Notes: generated from the letters alone by a model not told the origin. Shown: positions 41,167 through 51,429, counted from the first letter of the stretch. The stretch is DNA of 64,000 nucleotides from Devosia sp. 67-54 (GCF_001899075.1 NZ_MKVA01000011.1:434001-498000); one strand, 5' to 3'. Made by a program: numbers and translations.

Positions 41167-42763
41167 GAGGGACTCCTTTGGTGGCAAGGTCTTCGGCGCC
41201 GACGCCGGCTTGAGGAAGTGACGGTGTTGCTATCGGTCGGCCGCGCTCGCGGCGCAGCGAGAAGGCTGCCAGCGCGGCGGCGGCGATGACGAGCAGGAGC
41301 GGCAATTGCCGCGCCCAGAACTGCTGTTCGACCCGTGCGGCGTCATAGGCTCGCAGCATGGCGGCCACCTGCGCGCGGTAGTCGTCGGAGACCTGCCAGC
41401 TACTTGCAAGCGCTTGCGGTCCGGCGGCATCGGCAATGGTCACGGCCCGTGGGGTTTGCAGGCCGCCTCCCGAAAGCGTGACGACGATGGTGCTGTGCTC
41501 ATCGGCATCGATCAGCCCGCCTTCGGCCGTCCATACCTCCGTCGAACGGGAGGCCGACCAGGACGCGTCGAACGGTCCTGGATTGCGGTTGCGATTGATG
41601 CCCACCGGGAGGCGGCCGCCAGCGAGTTGCACGATCTGGTCGAGGCTGAGCGTGGTGTCGGCGCGGGCGATCGTGCCCTTCGAGGTCACGGTCCATGCCA
41701 GCGCAGGCACGCCGCCGTGCTGGGCGCTGCGGGCCGTCGCCATATCGAGCGGCACGGTTCGTGCGGGGGCGCCGGAGAGTGCGATGGTCAGCTCCGCCGC
41801 AATGCCCAGCGTTGCTGTGCCCGCAGGTTGGCCGGCCGCAACCAATGGCGCCGCAGTCGGAAACTGAAGCTGCGGGGTTGGATAGAACGTCGCGATAGCG
41901 ATAGCGGCGAGAACGAGCGCTGCCGAACCGCCAAGGCGCAGCCGGGCTGCCGCGACAGCCGACGGCCGCATCGCCGGTGGCCAGTAGACATAGATCGAAA
42001 CCGGAACCAGATAGGCCAGCCAGCCGAGCACCTCGATCAGCCGCGGATCGGCGGGAATGCCCAGCACTCCGGTGATCAGTGCCGACGGCACGGTGCCGGG
42101 CGCAACCAGCCAGCCCAGATTGACCGTCGCCTGCTGGCCGGCATCGAGCCAGCCGGCCTCGTGCGCCGTGCGCAGCGAGGAGATCACCAGTCCGGCCGCG
42201 ACCAAGATGAGGAACGCTCCCGTGACGCGGAAGAAGCGCGCGAGGTTGATGCGCACGCCGCCGGCATAGATGCCCCAGCCGATCGCCACGGCGAGCAGCA
42301 GGCCGATGACGGCGCCGGCGGCGGCGACGATCGCCGATTGCGCGGCCGAAAACGTCGCCAGCAGGAACACGCTGGTCTCGAACCCTTCCTTGAGCACGGC
42401 AAGAAACGCCATGCTGGCAAGGGCGTAGGCGCCGGCATGGCTCAGCGCCACGGCCGCTTCGGCCTCGAGCTCCCGCTTCATCTGGCGGGCGTGCTGGTTC
42501 ATCCACACGATCATGCCGGTGACGAACACGATCGCGATGGCGCCGATGACGGATTCCATGCCCTCCTGCGCCGCCTGCGGCAGGGCCTGCTCGATCAGGC
42601 TGAGGGCGACGCCGACCATGACCGACAGCAGCACCGCCAGCACGATTCCGATCCACATGGCCGTGAGACCATGGCCGTTCTTGCGCAGGAAGGCGGCGAT
42701 GATCCCGACGATCAGCGACGCCTCGAGGCCCTCGCGCAAACCGATGACGAGCGTCGCTAGCAT
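41156..42763 (-). CDS. efeU: EfeU, FTR1-family iron permease with extra periplasmic domain
   Basis: A 535-residue permease of the Ftr1/EfeU family. The first iron-binding motif REGLEAS is at residues 9-15 and the second reads KEGFETS (usual Arg replaced by Lys). Seven helices cover about residues 1-280. Unlike the ~280-residue E. coli EfeU, it continues with a further helix, a beta-rich domain of about 200 residues outside the membrane and a last helix near the C-terminus (LPLLLVIAAAALAAFSL). It heads the efe operon, whose upstream region holds an Irr-like box. Confidence 0.95.
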   Translation of the reverse strand: MLATLVIGLREGLEASLIVGIIAAFLRKNGHGLTAMWIGIVLAVLLSVMVGVALSLIEQALPQAAQEGMESVIGAIAIVFVTGMIVWMNQHARQMKRELEAEAAVALSHAGAYALASMAFLAVLKEGFETSVFLLATFSAAQSAIVAAAGAVIGLLLAVAIGWGIYAGGVRINLARFFRVTGAFLILVAAGLVISSLRTAHEAGWLDAGQQATVNLGWLVAPGTVPSALITGVLGIPADPRLIEVLGWLAYLVPVSIYVYWPPAMRPSAVAAARLRLGGSAALVLAAIAIATFYPTPQLQFPTAAPLVAAGQPAGTATLGIAAELTIALSGAPARTVPLDMATARSAQHGGVPALAWTVTSKGTIARADTTLSLDQIVQLAGGRLPVGINRNRNPGPFDASWSASRSTEVWTAEGGLIDADEHSTIVVTLSGGGLQTPRAVTIADAAGPQALASSWQVSDDYRAQVAAMLRAYDAARVEQQFWARQLPLLLVIAAAALAAFSLRRERGRPIATPSLPQAGVGAEDLATKGVPHVH

Positions 42764-42923
42764 CGGGCGCCCATGCCTTCGCCGGTGCGGGGCTCATGGT
42801 TTCGGAAATGTTCGGATGAGCGGAGCATATATCACATCAGCACGCGGCGTAGCGGCTTCGCGCCCGCTTAGTTCGAATGAACTGCTCTTAGTCCAAATCC
42901 AAATTGAGCTGCAATGACAATGA

Positions 42924-42940
42924 TTTAGAGAGATTCTAAA
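42924..42940. promoter_or_regulatory. Irr-type iron control box (ICE-like) upstream of efeUOB
   Basis: TTTAGAGAGATTCTAAA is a near-perfect palindrome that differs at one position from the TTTAGAA-N3-TTCTAAA pattern bound by Irr in rhizobia and relatives. It lies about 160 bases upstream of the efeU start, in the only long AT-rich patch of the region. Control of the operon by iron through Irr is inference. Confidence 0.5.
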
Positions 42941-42958
42941 GTTGCGGGCCGCAGCCGC

Positions 42959-42999
42959 GCGTAAACCTGGTTACAACGGTCAGGTTTACGCTTGTTTTT
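42959..42999 (+). terminator. Orphan rho-independent terminator
   Basis: A perfect 11-bp stem GCGTAAACCTG / CAGGTTTACGC with an 11-base loop is followed by TTGTTTTT. It is oriented to end rightward transcription, but no rightward gene lies upstream (efeU reads away). It may end a small RNA starting near the iron box, or be a boundary remnant. Confidence 0.7.
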
Positions 43000-43143
43000 C
43001 AAGGCGTTCCCCGATGGGGATTGGTTCAGGGAGCGGTCCGACGCAATGACAACGCGTCACGGATTTGTGTTCCCGAACCTGCGCTTGGCAGCGATGACTT
43101 CGTGAGCGGCGTCGTCCGGAAGGGGCCGGCGGGGCTGGTAATC

Positions 43144-43400
43144 TCACTGGCGTGCTGCCCCTCCAGGCGCGAACAGCCGCATGATCTCCTCAGCCACCAA
43201 TTCGGGTTCGCTCAACAGCACGGCGTGACCCGAACGTGCGGCGATCACATGCCGACCTTGCGGCGATTGCGCCGCCCGATATTCATGCGCCGCTGTTGTG
43301 GCGTGGCGGAGGTGCGTTGCCATGCCAGCATCCGCGCGTCCGCCCGAAATGAGCGTGACAGGTATGTTTGGCAGAGTCGGCGAGCATCCACGAAACCGAA
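43144..43400 (-). pseudogene. C-terminal remnant of an alpha/beta hydrolase
   Basis: Minus-strand translation gives LPNIPVTLISGGRADAGM, then SPQGRHVIAARSGHAVLLSE and PELVAEEIMRLF. This is the usual end of an alpha/beta hydrolase, with the catalytic His in SGHAVLLSEP. The N-terminal lid and the nucleophile elbow GxSxG are missing and the frame has no good start. Nothing coding was found between 42764 and 43144, or between 43400 and 43864. Confidence 0.5.
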
Positions 43401-43864
43401 TTTCCGTCTCGTCTTGTCCGCCGAAGTCACCGTGGTAGCTTTGCCGAGAGCAGGGATAAGGGGCTCGATGCTTTTCGTACCTCGGTTGCCGCGGTCTCGC
43501 CTATGCCGTCCGAGCGCATGGCGGAGGTGTGCTCCGGGGACGACGTGCACCTGCTGAGCGTCCGCATCGACCGGCTGATGCGCTGGTGGCAAAAGCTGCA
43601 ATTGATGATGCGTGGCAGCCGCCGCCGGCGCGAGGCGCGGTCGGTCGGTGGCAGCCCGCCAGCCTTCTACGCTCCATCGCACGCTTGCCCGTCCTCGCCC
43701 ATGTTGCCGGGCGTCTGGTCGGCTAGGCTTTCGATCGGAGCATGTGCGGATCTGGCGGGCTTGACGGCTGTCACCATTGGGGTTTGCTTGGGTCTGCCAA
43801 CCGAGGACGATCATGGCCGGGCCACGCGAGAGATCGACCGCTGCGGTGATGCCTCTCGGCGTAA

Positions 43865-44452
43865 ATGGATAGGGTTCCGATCTTGTGGAATGAGCGATAC
43901 TCACGTCCCGACTATGTGTTTGGAACAGAGCCAAACGCCTTTCTGGCATCCTTTGGTGACCTGTTCACGCCCGGCCAGACTGCGTTGTCCGTGGCCGATG
44001 GCGAAGGGCGTAACAGCGTCTGGCTCGCATCGAGGGGATTGCAGGTCACGGCATTCGATGCCTCCGAGGTCGGCCTTGCGAAAGCGAAGGCGCTCGCGGC
44101 GCTGAAGGGCGTATCCGTCGACTATTGGCTGGCCGCGATCGAAGACTGGGAATGGTCCCCCGACCGTTTCGACGTTGTGGTGGCCATCTTCATCCAGTTC
44201 GCTGCTCCCGACCTGCGCCGTAGGATTTTCGACGGCATGAAGCGGACGGTCAAACCCGGCGGGTCGATCCTCATGCAGGGCTATAGGCCGGAGCAGCTTG
44301 CCTTCGGCACCGGCGGCCCGCGCGAGCCAGACCAGCTCTATACGCGAGCCCTGCTGGAAACGGCCTTCGCAGACTTCGAGATTATCAGGCTGGTCGAACA
44401 CGACAGCGCGCTGCAGGAAGGGCCAGGGCGACGGCATCTCGGCGCTTATTGA
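43865..44452 (+). CDS. Class I SAM-dependent methyltransferase
   Basis: A 195-residue methyltransferase of the TehB/thiopurine type. The N-terminus WNERYSRPDYVFGTEPNAFL is characteristic of this group. The SAM site is altered but readable (ALSVADGEGRNSVWLASRG, with Asp in VTAFDASEVGL), and PDRFDVVVAIFIQFA is motif IV. Such genes are often linked to tellurite or organic detoxification; the substrate is not determined. A TTG at 43883 could be the real start. It is isolated among remnants. Confidence 0.85.
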   Translation: MDRVPILWNERYSRPDYVFGTEPNAFLASFGDLFTPGQTALSVADGEGRNSVWLASRGLQVTAFDASEVGLAKAKALAALKGVSVDYWLAAIEDWEWSPDRFDVVVAIFIQFAAPDLRRRIFDGMKRTVKPGGSILMQGYRPEQLAFGTGGPREPDQLYTRALLETAFADFEIIRLVEHDSALQEGPGRRHLGAY

Positions 44453-44508
44453 TTTCGTCGCCAGGCGGCCGCTGTAAGTCCCATGCCCAGCGACCTATCG
44501 ATGAGACA

Positions 44509-44715
44509 TCATCCGGCCTCGTCTTGCGGCCGTGCATAGAACTCGACGAAGAAGCGCACCGGTCCGGTCGGCGTCACATGGTGGGGTGCTTCGGGCCGGA
44601 TCAGCGGATAAATGACGCCGGGCTTGGTGCTATGGGCTCGCCTGAGACCGGCCGGCAGCGTTCTCCCGTCGAAATCAGGCGTCCGCCGATAGGCGGCGAG
44701 CCCCTTCGGCCAGGC
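44509..44715 (-). pseudogene. DUF1971 (tellurite-resistance-like) gene with internal deletion
   Basis: The reading frame contains the family's first part, YRRTPDFDGRTLPAGLRRAH, ending at STKPGV. It jumps directly to the family's end, RPEAPHHVTP and GPVRFFVEFYARP. The central cupin-like section of about 30-40 residues is missing. No own start codon is visible; the frame runs in from the neighbouring methyltransferase fragment. Confidence 0.6.
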
Positions 44716-44731
44716 AGTCTCGTCATTGCGG

Positions 44732-45296
44732 CTAGCGGCCGACCAGCGCGATGCCACGGATATGGCCAGCGTGCTTGTTGAAGACCGCCCGCATGTCGAG
44801 CACGCGGCGGCGCGCATCGCCATCGGCGATCACGTTGCGCACGAATTTGAGCGTCCGCCACGGGCCTTCGTCAGCAAGGATGCGGCTCATCTTCAGCAGG
44901 TGCATCGGCGCCTGCCGCACCTCGAGGTCAATGAAGCCGGCTTCGGTCAGCAGTGTGCGCCACTCCGCCTCGGTTAGCGGCCGGGCGCCGACAGGGATGG
45001 AACGCGACAGCGTCGTCCCGATCTCGGTCTTGACGGAGTTGGTGACGTCGTCGGGCACGATGGCGAGCAGCACCTCGACGCCGGCGGCATTGAGCGGGGT
45101 CAGCAGAAGGTCGCCATACTCGTCCTGGCTGATGGGGCATTGGCAGGCCGCTGGAATCCCAAGCCGGGCGAGGGCAATCGCGCAATTGAACGGCAACCGG
45201 CCGGCCAAAGCTTGGCGTTCGGTCGTCGAGTCGCTGGAGGTCGGGACAAGATCGATCAGGCTCTCCCACCCATCACGAACATTCGCCTCCCCTCCT
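44732..45296 (-). pseudogene. frcK: Chimeric remnant: PfkB sugar kinase N-terminus joined to a methyltransferase C-terminus
   Basis: At 45296 an ATG with a strong GGAGGGGAGG site opens MFVMGG and, after a one-base frameshift (about 45275), ESLIDLVPTSSDSTTERQAL. This runs into LPFNCAIALARLGIPAACQC, the N-terminal half of a PfkB-family kinase. Near 45060 it turns into a methyltransferase tail (IVPDDVTNSVKTEIGTTLSR, ARPLTEAEWRTLLTEAGF, ending HIRGIALVGR). The kinase lies just where frcK follows frcBCA in Sinorhizobium, so it is best read as a destroyed fructokinase gene fused by a deletion to an unrelated gene. Confidence 0.65.
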
Positions 45297-45371
45297 TTGG
45301 AAGAACGTTAGGCGCGCCGAGGCAAGCGCTCGCCTGGCGCGAGCGCATAAAAGGTTCCGCGACGCGTCGTT

Positions 45372-46162
<791 letters not shown>

Positions 46163-46163
<1 letters not shown>

Positions 46164-47221
46164 CACGCAGACACCTTTCTGATCCACTGGTCGACCGCAA
46201 CGGCGGCGATGATGAGGACACCGATGAGCAGGTAAGTCCACTGGGCGTCGGAACCGAGCAGGCGCAGGCCGAGCGAGAAGACCCCGACGATGAGGGCACC
46301 GAACAGCATGCCCAGGATCGAGCCGCGGCCGCCGAAAAGCGAGATGCCGCCGATCACCACCGCGGTGATGGATTCGATATTGGCGGTCTGGCCCGAAGTG
46401 GGCGAGACCGAGCCGATGCGGCCGATGAGCACCCAGCCGGCAAAGGCGCAGATGAGCCCGGACAGCATATAGACCGAGATCAGGACGCCGCGCGTGTTGA
46501 CGCCCGAGAGTTCGGCGGCGGCGGCATCGTCGCCCACCGCATAGACATGCCGGCCCCAAGCGGTGTGACGCAGCACATAGGCGAGGATGAGCACGATGGC
46601 GATGAAGGCGATGACGCCATAGGTGAAGACGGCGCCGCCCACCGAGAAGGACTGGCCGAAGAATTGCAGGATGGGCGCCTGGGTCTCGATTTCCTGGGCG
46701 CGGATGGTCTCGTTGCCCGAATAGAGGAAATTGGAGGCCAGCGCGATCTGCCAGACGCCCAGGGTGACGATGAAGGGCGGCAGCTTGACGCGCGCGATGA
46801 GCCAGCCATTGACGAAGCCGATGAAGGTGCCGAGCACGAGGCCGCAACCAATGGCGACGACCGGCGGCAGGCCGAGCCGGAAGGTGAACTGGCCCATGAC
46901 CACCGAGCTCAGCACCATGATGGCGCCGACCGACAGATCGATGCCGGCGGTGAGGATGACCAGCGATTGCGCGGCGCCGACAATGCCGACAATGGCGACC
47001 TGCTGGAGAATGAGGGTCAGGGCGAAGGACGAGAAGAACTTGCCGCCCAGCAGGGCGCCGAAGACGGCGATCGACAGGACGAGCACGATGAGCGGCACGA
47101 GGGCCGGATTGGAATGGAGCGCATGCTGCACACGCCCGAGCAGGGTGACGTCCTGCTCGAAAACGGCAACCGCCTCGGGCTGCCGGATGAGGCCGGCTTC
47201 GGCCTCGGACTGGTTCGACAT
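46163..47221 (-). CDS. frcC: FrcC, fructose-type ABC transporter permease
   Basis: A 352-residue inner-membrane permease of the RbsC/FrcC group with about ten hydrophobic segments from residue 37 on. Typical conserved stretches are GIDLSVGAIMVLSSVVMGQ, the YAVGDDAAAAELSGVN cytoplasmic loop, and AVVIGGISLFGGRGSILGML. The N-terminus is a charged cytoplasmic extension. It pairs with FrcA and FrcB; the gene lies 84 bases after frcB. Confidence 0.95.
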
Positions 47222-47304
47222 GGGTTTCCTCCCCCCCTATCCACCGATGACGGCAGAGGCCGGGCGCACCCGAGCCCTGCCGCCTATGTTAGCCGAAAGC
47301 GGGA

Positions 47305-48318
47305 TCAGCCCCAGCAGAGTTTGGCGCCTTCGGCGCTGTCGATGGACTCGACGCCCTTGACCGGCTGGTCCGTGACCAGCTTGACGCCGGTATCGAAGAA
47401 ATCCTTGCCCTGGGTGGGGGCAGGCTTGGTGCCGTTGTCGGCCCAGGCCTTGATCGCCTCGACGCCGAGCGCCGCCATCTGCAGCGGATATTGCTGGGAG
47501 GTGGCACCGATGACGCCATCCTTGACATTGGCCACGCCCGGGCAGCCGCCGTCGACGGAAACGATGGTCACGTCCTTTTCGCGGCCGATGGACTTGAGCG
47601 CTTCATAGGCGCCGGCAGCCGACGGCTCGTTGATCGTATAGACGAGGTTGATCGTGGGGTCTTTGGCGAGAAGGTTTTCCATGGCCTTGCGGCCACCTTC
47701 CTCGTTGCCGGCGGTCACGTCGTGGCCGACGATGCGCGGATCGGTCTCGTCGCCCCATTTGGAGACGTCGGCCACGTCGATGCCGAAGCCGGTCAGGAAG
47801 CCCTGGTCACGCAGCACGTCGACGCTGGGTTGGCTGACGGCCAGATCGAGCATGGCGATCCTGGCATTGGCGGCTTCGGCGCCGAGCTTGCCGGCGGCCC
47901 ATTTGCCGATCAGCTCGCCAGCGCGGAAATTGTCGGTGGCGAAGGTTGCGTCGGCCGCGTCGATGGGATTGAGCGGGGTGTCGAGGGCAATGACCAGCAG
48001 GCCGGCATCGCGGGCCTTCTGCACGGACTGCACGATGGCCGAGGTGTCCGACGCGGTGATCAGGATGCCCTTGGCGCCATCGGCGATGCAGGTTTCGATC
48101 GCCGCAACCTGGGTTTCGTGGTCGCCGTCGACCTTGCCGGCATAGGATTTGAGGGTCACGCCCAGTTCCTTGGCCTTGGCCTCGGCGCCTTCCTTCATCT
48201 TGACGAAGAAGGGGTTGGTATCGGTCTTGGTGATGAGGCAGGCGGACACGTCCGCGGCCATGGCGGCGGACGTCATGGTTGCAAGGCACAGCGCGGTGCC
48301 GATGAGCAGCTTCTTCAA
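47305..48318 (-). CDS. frcB: FrcB, fructose-type periplasmic binding protein
   Basis: A 337-residue secreted sugar-binding protein. A signal peptide ([19 protein letters not shown]) is followed by the mature start [20 protein letters not shown]. This and the long near-identical stretches further on ([55 protein letters not shown]) closely follow FrcB of Sinorhizobium, which binds fructose and also ribose and mannose. The start is the first gene of the leftward frcBCA unit, divergent from frcR. Confidence 0.95.
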   Translation of the reverse strand: MKKLLIGTALCLATMTSAAMAADVSACLITKTDTNPFFVKMKEGAEAKAKELGVTLKSYAGKVDGDHETQVAAIETCIADGAKGILITASDTSAIVQSVQKARDAGLLVIALDTPLNPIDAADATFATDNFRAGELIGKWAAGKLGAEAANARIAMLDLAVSQPSVDVLRDQGFLTGFGIDVADVSKWGDETDPRIVGHDVTAGNEEGGRKAMENLLAKDPTINLVYTINEPSAAGAYEALKSIGREKDVTIVSVDGGCPGVANVKDGVIGATSQQYPLQMAALGVEAIKAWADNGTKPAPTQGKDFFDTGVKLVTDQPVKGVESIDSAEGAKLCWG

Positions 48319-48431
48319 GTTGTCTCTCCCTTGGTCCGGGGCGCTGTCCTGAGGTTCCTCCTCCAGGGCGGCGGGCCGGTTGCTTGATCGCAGGAACTTA
48401 TCGTGGCGGGATTCAGGACCTGCGTCAATAT

Positions 48432-48446
48432 ATAAATCTCATTTAT
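48432..48446. promoter_or_regulatory. Candidate FrcR operator
   Basis: ATAAAT-CTC-ATTTAT is a perfect palindrome in the AT-rich stretch between the divergent frcB and frcR genes, about 115 bases before frcB and 48 before frcR. ROK repressors bind AT-rich palindromes of this kind. Binding by FrcR is inference. Confidence 0.5.
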
Positions 48447-48493
48447 TTATTTATCTCCCGCCGCATGCCTTTCGCGACGCAGGGAGCGTCATT

Positions 48494-49696
48494 ATGGTGC
48501 CGTTCATGGAGAGCGCAGTCATTAGATCGCTGAGCCGCGGCGTGAACCAGAGCGGGGTTCGCGACTATAACGAGCGGCTGCTGCTCACCCTGCTGCAGCG
48601 CAACGGCCCCATGGCCGGGAGCGAACTGGCACGATTGTCCGACCTGTCCCCGCAGACCATTTCGATCATCCTGCGCGAGATGGAGGCGGAGGGGCTGTTG
48701 GCACGCGGTGCGCCGGTCAAGGGGAAGGTGGGCAAGCCCTCGGTGCCGATGAGCCTGGCCGAGGACGGCGTGCTGTCTTTCGGCTGCAAGATCGGCCGTC
48801 GCAGCGCGGTTCTGCTGCTCGCCGATTTCCGCGGCACGGTGCGGCACGAATTGCAGATGACCTACAAATATCCGTTGCCGGAGCCGATCCTCGGTTTTCT
48901 GCGCGAGGGCATCGATACAATCCTGGCCCAGTGCCGAGCCGAAATGCGCAAGCGGGTGTGCGGCATCGGCATCGGCATGCCGTTCGAGCTCTGGCGCTGG
49001 AACGAGCAGGTCGGCGCCTCGATCTCGGAATTCCAATCGTGGAAAGACGTGGACCTTGCCGTCGAGCTGGGCCGCTTCACGGACCTGCCCGTGCATGTGG
49101 TCAATGATGCGACGGCGGGGTGCCAGGCCGAGCATATCTATGGACGCGGCAAGGAATTCCGCGACTACGCCTATTTCTTCGTCGGCGCCTTCATCGGTGG
49201 CGGCATCGTCCTCAACCATTCCGTGTATCAGGGTCATCAGGGCAATGCCGGCGCGCTGGGCTCACTGCGCAGCTTCGGACCGCAGGGCGAAAGCCAGCAA
49301 CTGATTGACACGGCGTCGATCCACCTGCTGGAAACACGGCTCAGCGAGAACGGACACGACCCGCAGGATCTCTGGACCCTGCCGCAGGACTGGAGCCGGT
49401 TTGCCCGCTTCGTGGAGCCGTGGCTAGGCCGCACGGCGCAGGAGCTGGCACGAGCCAGCCTATCCGTCTGCGCGGTTATCGACTTCGAGGCAATCCTGAT
49501 CGACGGGGCGTTTCCTCCAGCGGTCAAGCACGATCTGGTGGAGCGGACGCGGCGCTATCTTGTCAACCAGGACATGCGTGGGTTGATCGCGCCACGAGTG
49601 GAGGCCGGCGCCGTTGGCGGCAATGCCCGGGCGATCGGGGCGGCGGCAAGTCCGTTGTTCGAGAGATATTTCATGAACGGAAGTATCCGGCTGTAG
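48494..49696 (+). CDS. frcR: FrcR-like ROK-family repressor
   Basis: A 400-residue repressor. The N-terminal winged helix-turn-helix (ERLLLTLLQRNGPMAGSELA, LSPQTISIILREMEAEGLL) is followed by a ROK sugar-kinase-like domain (GIGIGMPFELW, NDATAGCQAEH, FFVGAFIGGGIVLN). It probably represses frcBCA and is released by the sugar. The ATG at 48494 follows AGGGAG. The cysteine cluster that binds zinc in many ROK proteins is not seen. Confidence 0.93.
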   Translation: MVPFMESAVIRSLSRGVNQSGVRDYNERLLLTLLQRNGPMAGSELARLSDLSPQTISIILREMEAEGLLARGAPVKGKVGKPSVPMSLAEDGVLSFGCKIGRRSAVLLLADFRGTVRHELQMTYKYPLPEPILGFLREGIDTILAQCRAEMRKRVCGIGIGMPFELWRWNEQVGASISEFQSWKDVDLAVELGRFTDLPVHVVNDATAGCQAEHIYGRGKEFRDYAYFFVGAFIGGGIVLNHSVYQGHQGNAGALGSLRSFGPQGESQQLIDTASIHLLETRLSENGHDPQDLWTLPQDWSRFARFVEPWLGRTAQELARASLSVCAVIDFEAILIDGAFPPAVKHDLVERTRRYLVNQDMRGLIAPRVEAGAVGGNARAIGAAASPLFERYFMNGSIRL

Positions 49697-49789
49697 CGAG
49701 CGATCCAGCGCCTTTGGTCTGCCGCCCGCGTCACGGCAAAGCGCCCATATTTGCTCGCCAGCAGCTCGGCGAAGCTGCCGCCAGGGATG

Positions 49790-49918
49790 CCGAATGCCTC
49801 GCCGCCTGGACACAACCGTGTCATCCGTATCGGCAGCTTCTCCAAGACCCTATCCGCCTCGGTGCGTTACGGTTATATCGCTGCCCGCCCGGACTGGATT
49901 TCGGACCTCTTGGATAGC
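49790..49918 (+). pseudogene. Fragment of a MocR/GntR-type aminotransferase
   Basis: Plus-strand translation gives RVIRIGSFSKTLSASVRYGY followed by IAARPDWISDLLD. This is the PLP-lysine region of fold-type I aminotransferase domains found in MocR regulators. Everything before and after is missing, so it is a remnant only. Confidence 0.6.
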
Positions 49919-49949
49919 CGGCGACGCAGATGTTGTCAGACCGCTTGTG

Positions 49950-51047
49950 TCAAGCTGCATTCGGCAATCGAAGCTCGGCGACCAGGCCATCTTGTTGCCA
50001 CGTCCTGCTCACTTCGCCAGCGGCTGAATGCACGATGCGATCGACCATCTCGCTGCCGAAACCGCGCTTGCCCGGCGTGGCCGGGACAGGTGGCCCTCCT
50101 CTTTCGGTCCACGTCAGATCAAATTCCTGACCGTCAGCCACCCATTGTACCGTGACGTTGCCATCATCGACGCTGAGCGCTCCGTATTTCACCGAGTTCG
50201 TGGCGAGTTCGTGGAGGAAAAGTGCCAGCGTCGTCATGTTGTTGCGTGATATTGCAGTCGTAGTTCCGATCGCTTGGCATCGATGGCCGTAAGGTCGCAG
50301 CACGGAATTGACGAGAGAACCCAAATCCACCTGGCCGGCGCTACCCTCACGGACTTCGGGGTCAGAAAAGACGGCGTCCGAGGCGCGAGACAGTGCGTGC
50401 ACCTTCTCGCGCAGGATTTTCGTTGCGGTTTCCGGCGCATCCTCGCCGGCAGCTTCCTTCTCCGAGATGACGATCAGCCCCGAAACGACGGCAAACAGGT
50501 TCTTGATGCGATGCTGCATCTCACGGGAAAGCAGCTTCTCCCTGCTGACCGCGTCCTCAAGCTCCCTTTCCAGCAAGGTTTTTGCCGTCACATCCCGCGA
50601 TACGCACAGGATCGACAGGACATGTCCGGATGCGTCGACAACAGGGGTTAGCAGATTGTCCCAGTACGTCGTGCCTTGGGGCGATTGGCTCCGGCCCGGG
50701 AACCGGGCATTGTGTCCGTCAGCGGCTTTGCGGAGAGCCTCAAGACCAAGTTGATGTACTGCGTCCGGCAGCAAAGGAAGCCATGGCATTCCGAACTCGG
50801 AATCTTGGGGGACGCCCAGAGCAAGGCAGCCCGCCTTGTTCATCGTCAATAGCCTGCCGTCGACCGAAAGGACCTTGATGCAATCCGGCGTTGCATCCAG
50901 CATTGCCTTCTGCAAATCGGACAAGTGAGTTTCGGTCTTGGAAAGAGCATCCGGAAAAATGATGCTAGTGTAGATTCCAGCGGCGGCTTCCATAGCCTGT
51001 ACTCCACGATTGCCACGGGCCACCCAAGGGCTCGGTTCATACAGCAT
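49950..51047 (-). CDS. HWE-family sensor histidine kinase with PAS domain
   Basis: A 365-residue soluble kinase. A PAS domain covers about residues 45-165 (DATPDCIKVLSVDGRLLTMN). The HWE/HisKA_2-type phosphoacceptor region REMQHRIKNLFAVVSGLI is near residue 195, and the ATPase domain has LALFLHELATNSVKYGALS and the WTERGGP motif. Such kinases in alphaproteobacteria read light, redox or general stress signals. No cognate regulator is next to it. An in-frame ATG at 50993 is an alternative start. Confidence 0.93.
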   Translation of the reverse strand: MLYEPSPWVARGNRGVQAMEAAAGIYTSIIFPDALSKTETHLSDLQKAMLDATPDCIKVLSVDGRLLTMNKAGCLALGVPQDSEFGMPWLPLLPDAVHQLGLEALRKAADGHNARFPGRSQSPQGTTYWDNLLTPVVDASGHVLSILCVSRDVTAKTLLERELEDAVSREKLLSREMQHRIKNLFAVVSGLIVISEKEAAGEDAPETATKILREKVHALSRASDAVFSDPEVREGSAGQVDLGSLVNSVLRPYGHRCQAIGTTTAISRNNMTTLALFLHELATNSVKYGALSVDDGNVTVQWVADGQEFDLTWTERGGPPVPATPGKRGFGSEMVDRIVHSAAGEVSRTWQQDGLVAELRLPNAA

Positions 51048-51169
51048 TCATGCCTAGGCCACAACCGGCTCCGGTTTGGAGCATAGTTCCCTTGCGGCAG
51101 GCTGCATGCGGCTCGCCGCAGCCCAGCCGGGAGCCTCAGCGATCGGAGTCCCTCCAGATGCTGCTCGCT

Positions 51170-51350
51170 ATCACAAGTGCAGATGCCTGTCAGATTGATG
51201 CTCCCAGCGCAGCGGCGAGATGTGCTTCAGAAAATAATCCGGAATCTCGCGATGCATTTTACGTAAGTGGATGACAGCGCGTTCAACTTGGACCGCATTC
51301 CAGTGTACGATCGTGCTGACGACGACGTTGAGGCCGGAAGCGCGGAGGCC
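51170..51350 (-). pseudogene. Tn3-family transposase remnant (C-terminal end)
   Basis: Minus-strand translation gives SGLNVVVSTIVHWNAVQVER then AVIHLRKMHREIPDYFLKHI and SPLRWEH. After a small shift NLTGIC follows. This is the conserved end of Tn3 TnpA (WEHINLTGDY). The rest of the transposase and the terminal repeats are absent. Confidence 0.75.
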
Positions 51351-51429
51351 TGGTTTTCGAACGATCGGTCCCGTGATCTATCCGCGTTCGTGGAAGAAGG
51401 CGGCGCGGTTCGGCTTATGCGTGGTGGTC

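Noticed and set aside
41306-42760. 484-codon frame antisense to efeU
   Set aside because: Shadow of a clear Ftr1-family gene.
43245-43949. 234-codon minus-strand frame near the methyltransferase
   Set aside because: It partly overlaps the alpha/beta hydrolase remnant in another frame and the methyltransferase start; no motif of its own.
49555-49845. Minus-strand frame downstream of frcR with a GEAFGIPGGSFAELL stretch
   Set aside because: It is antisense to the frcR end and the aminotransferase fragment; no start, and similarity not strong enough to name a family.
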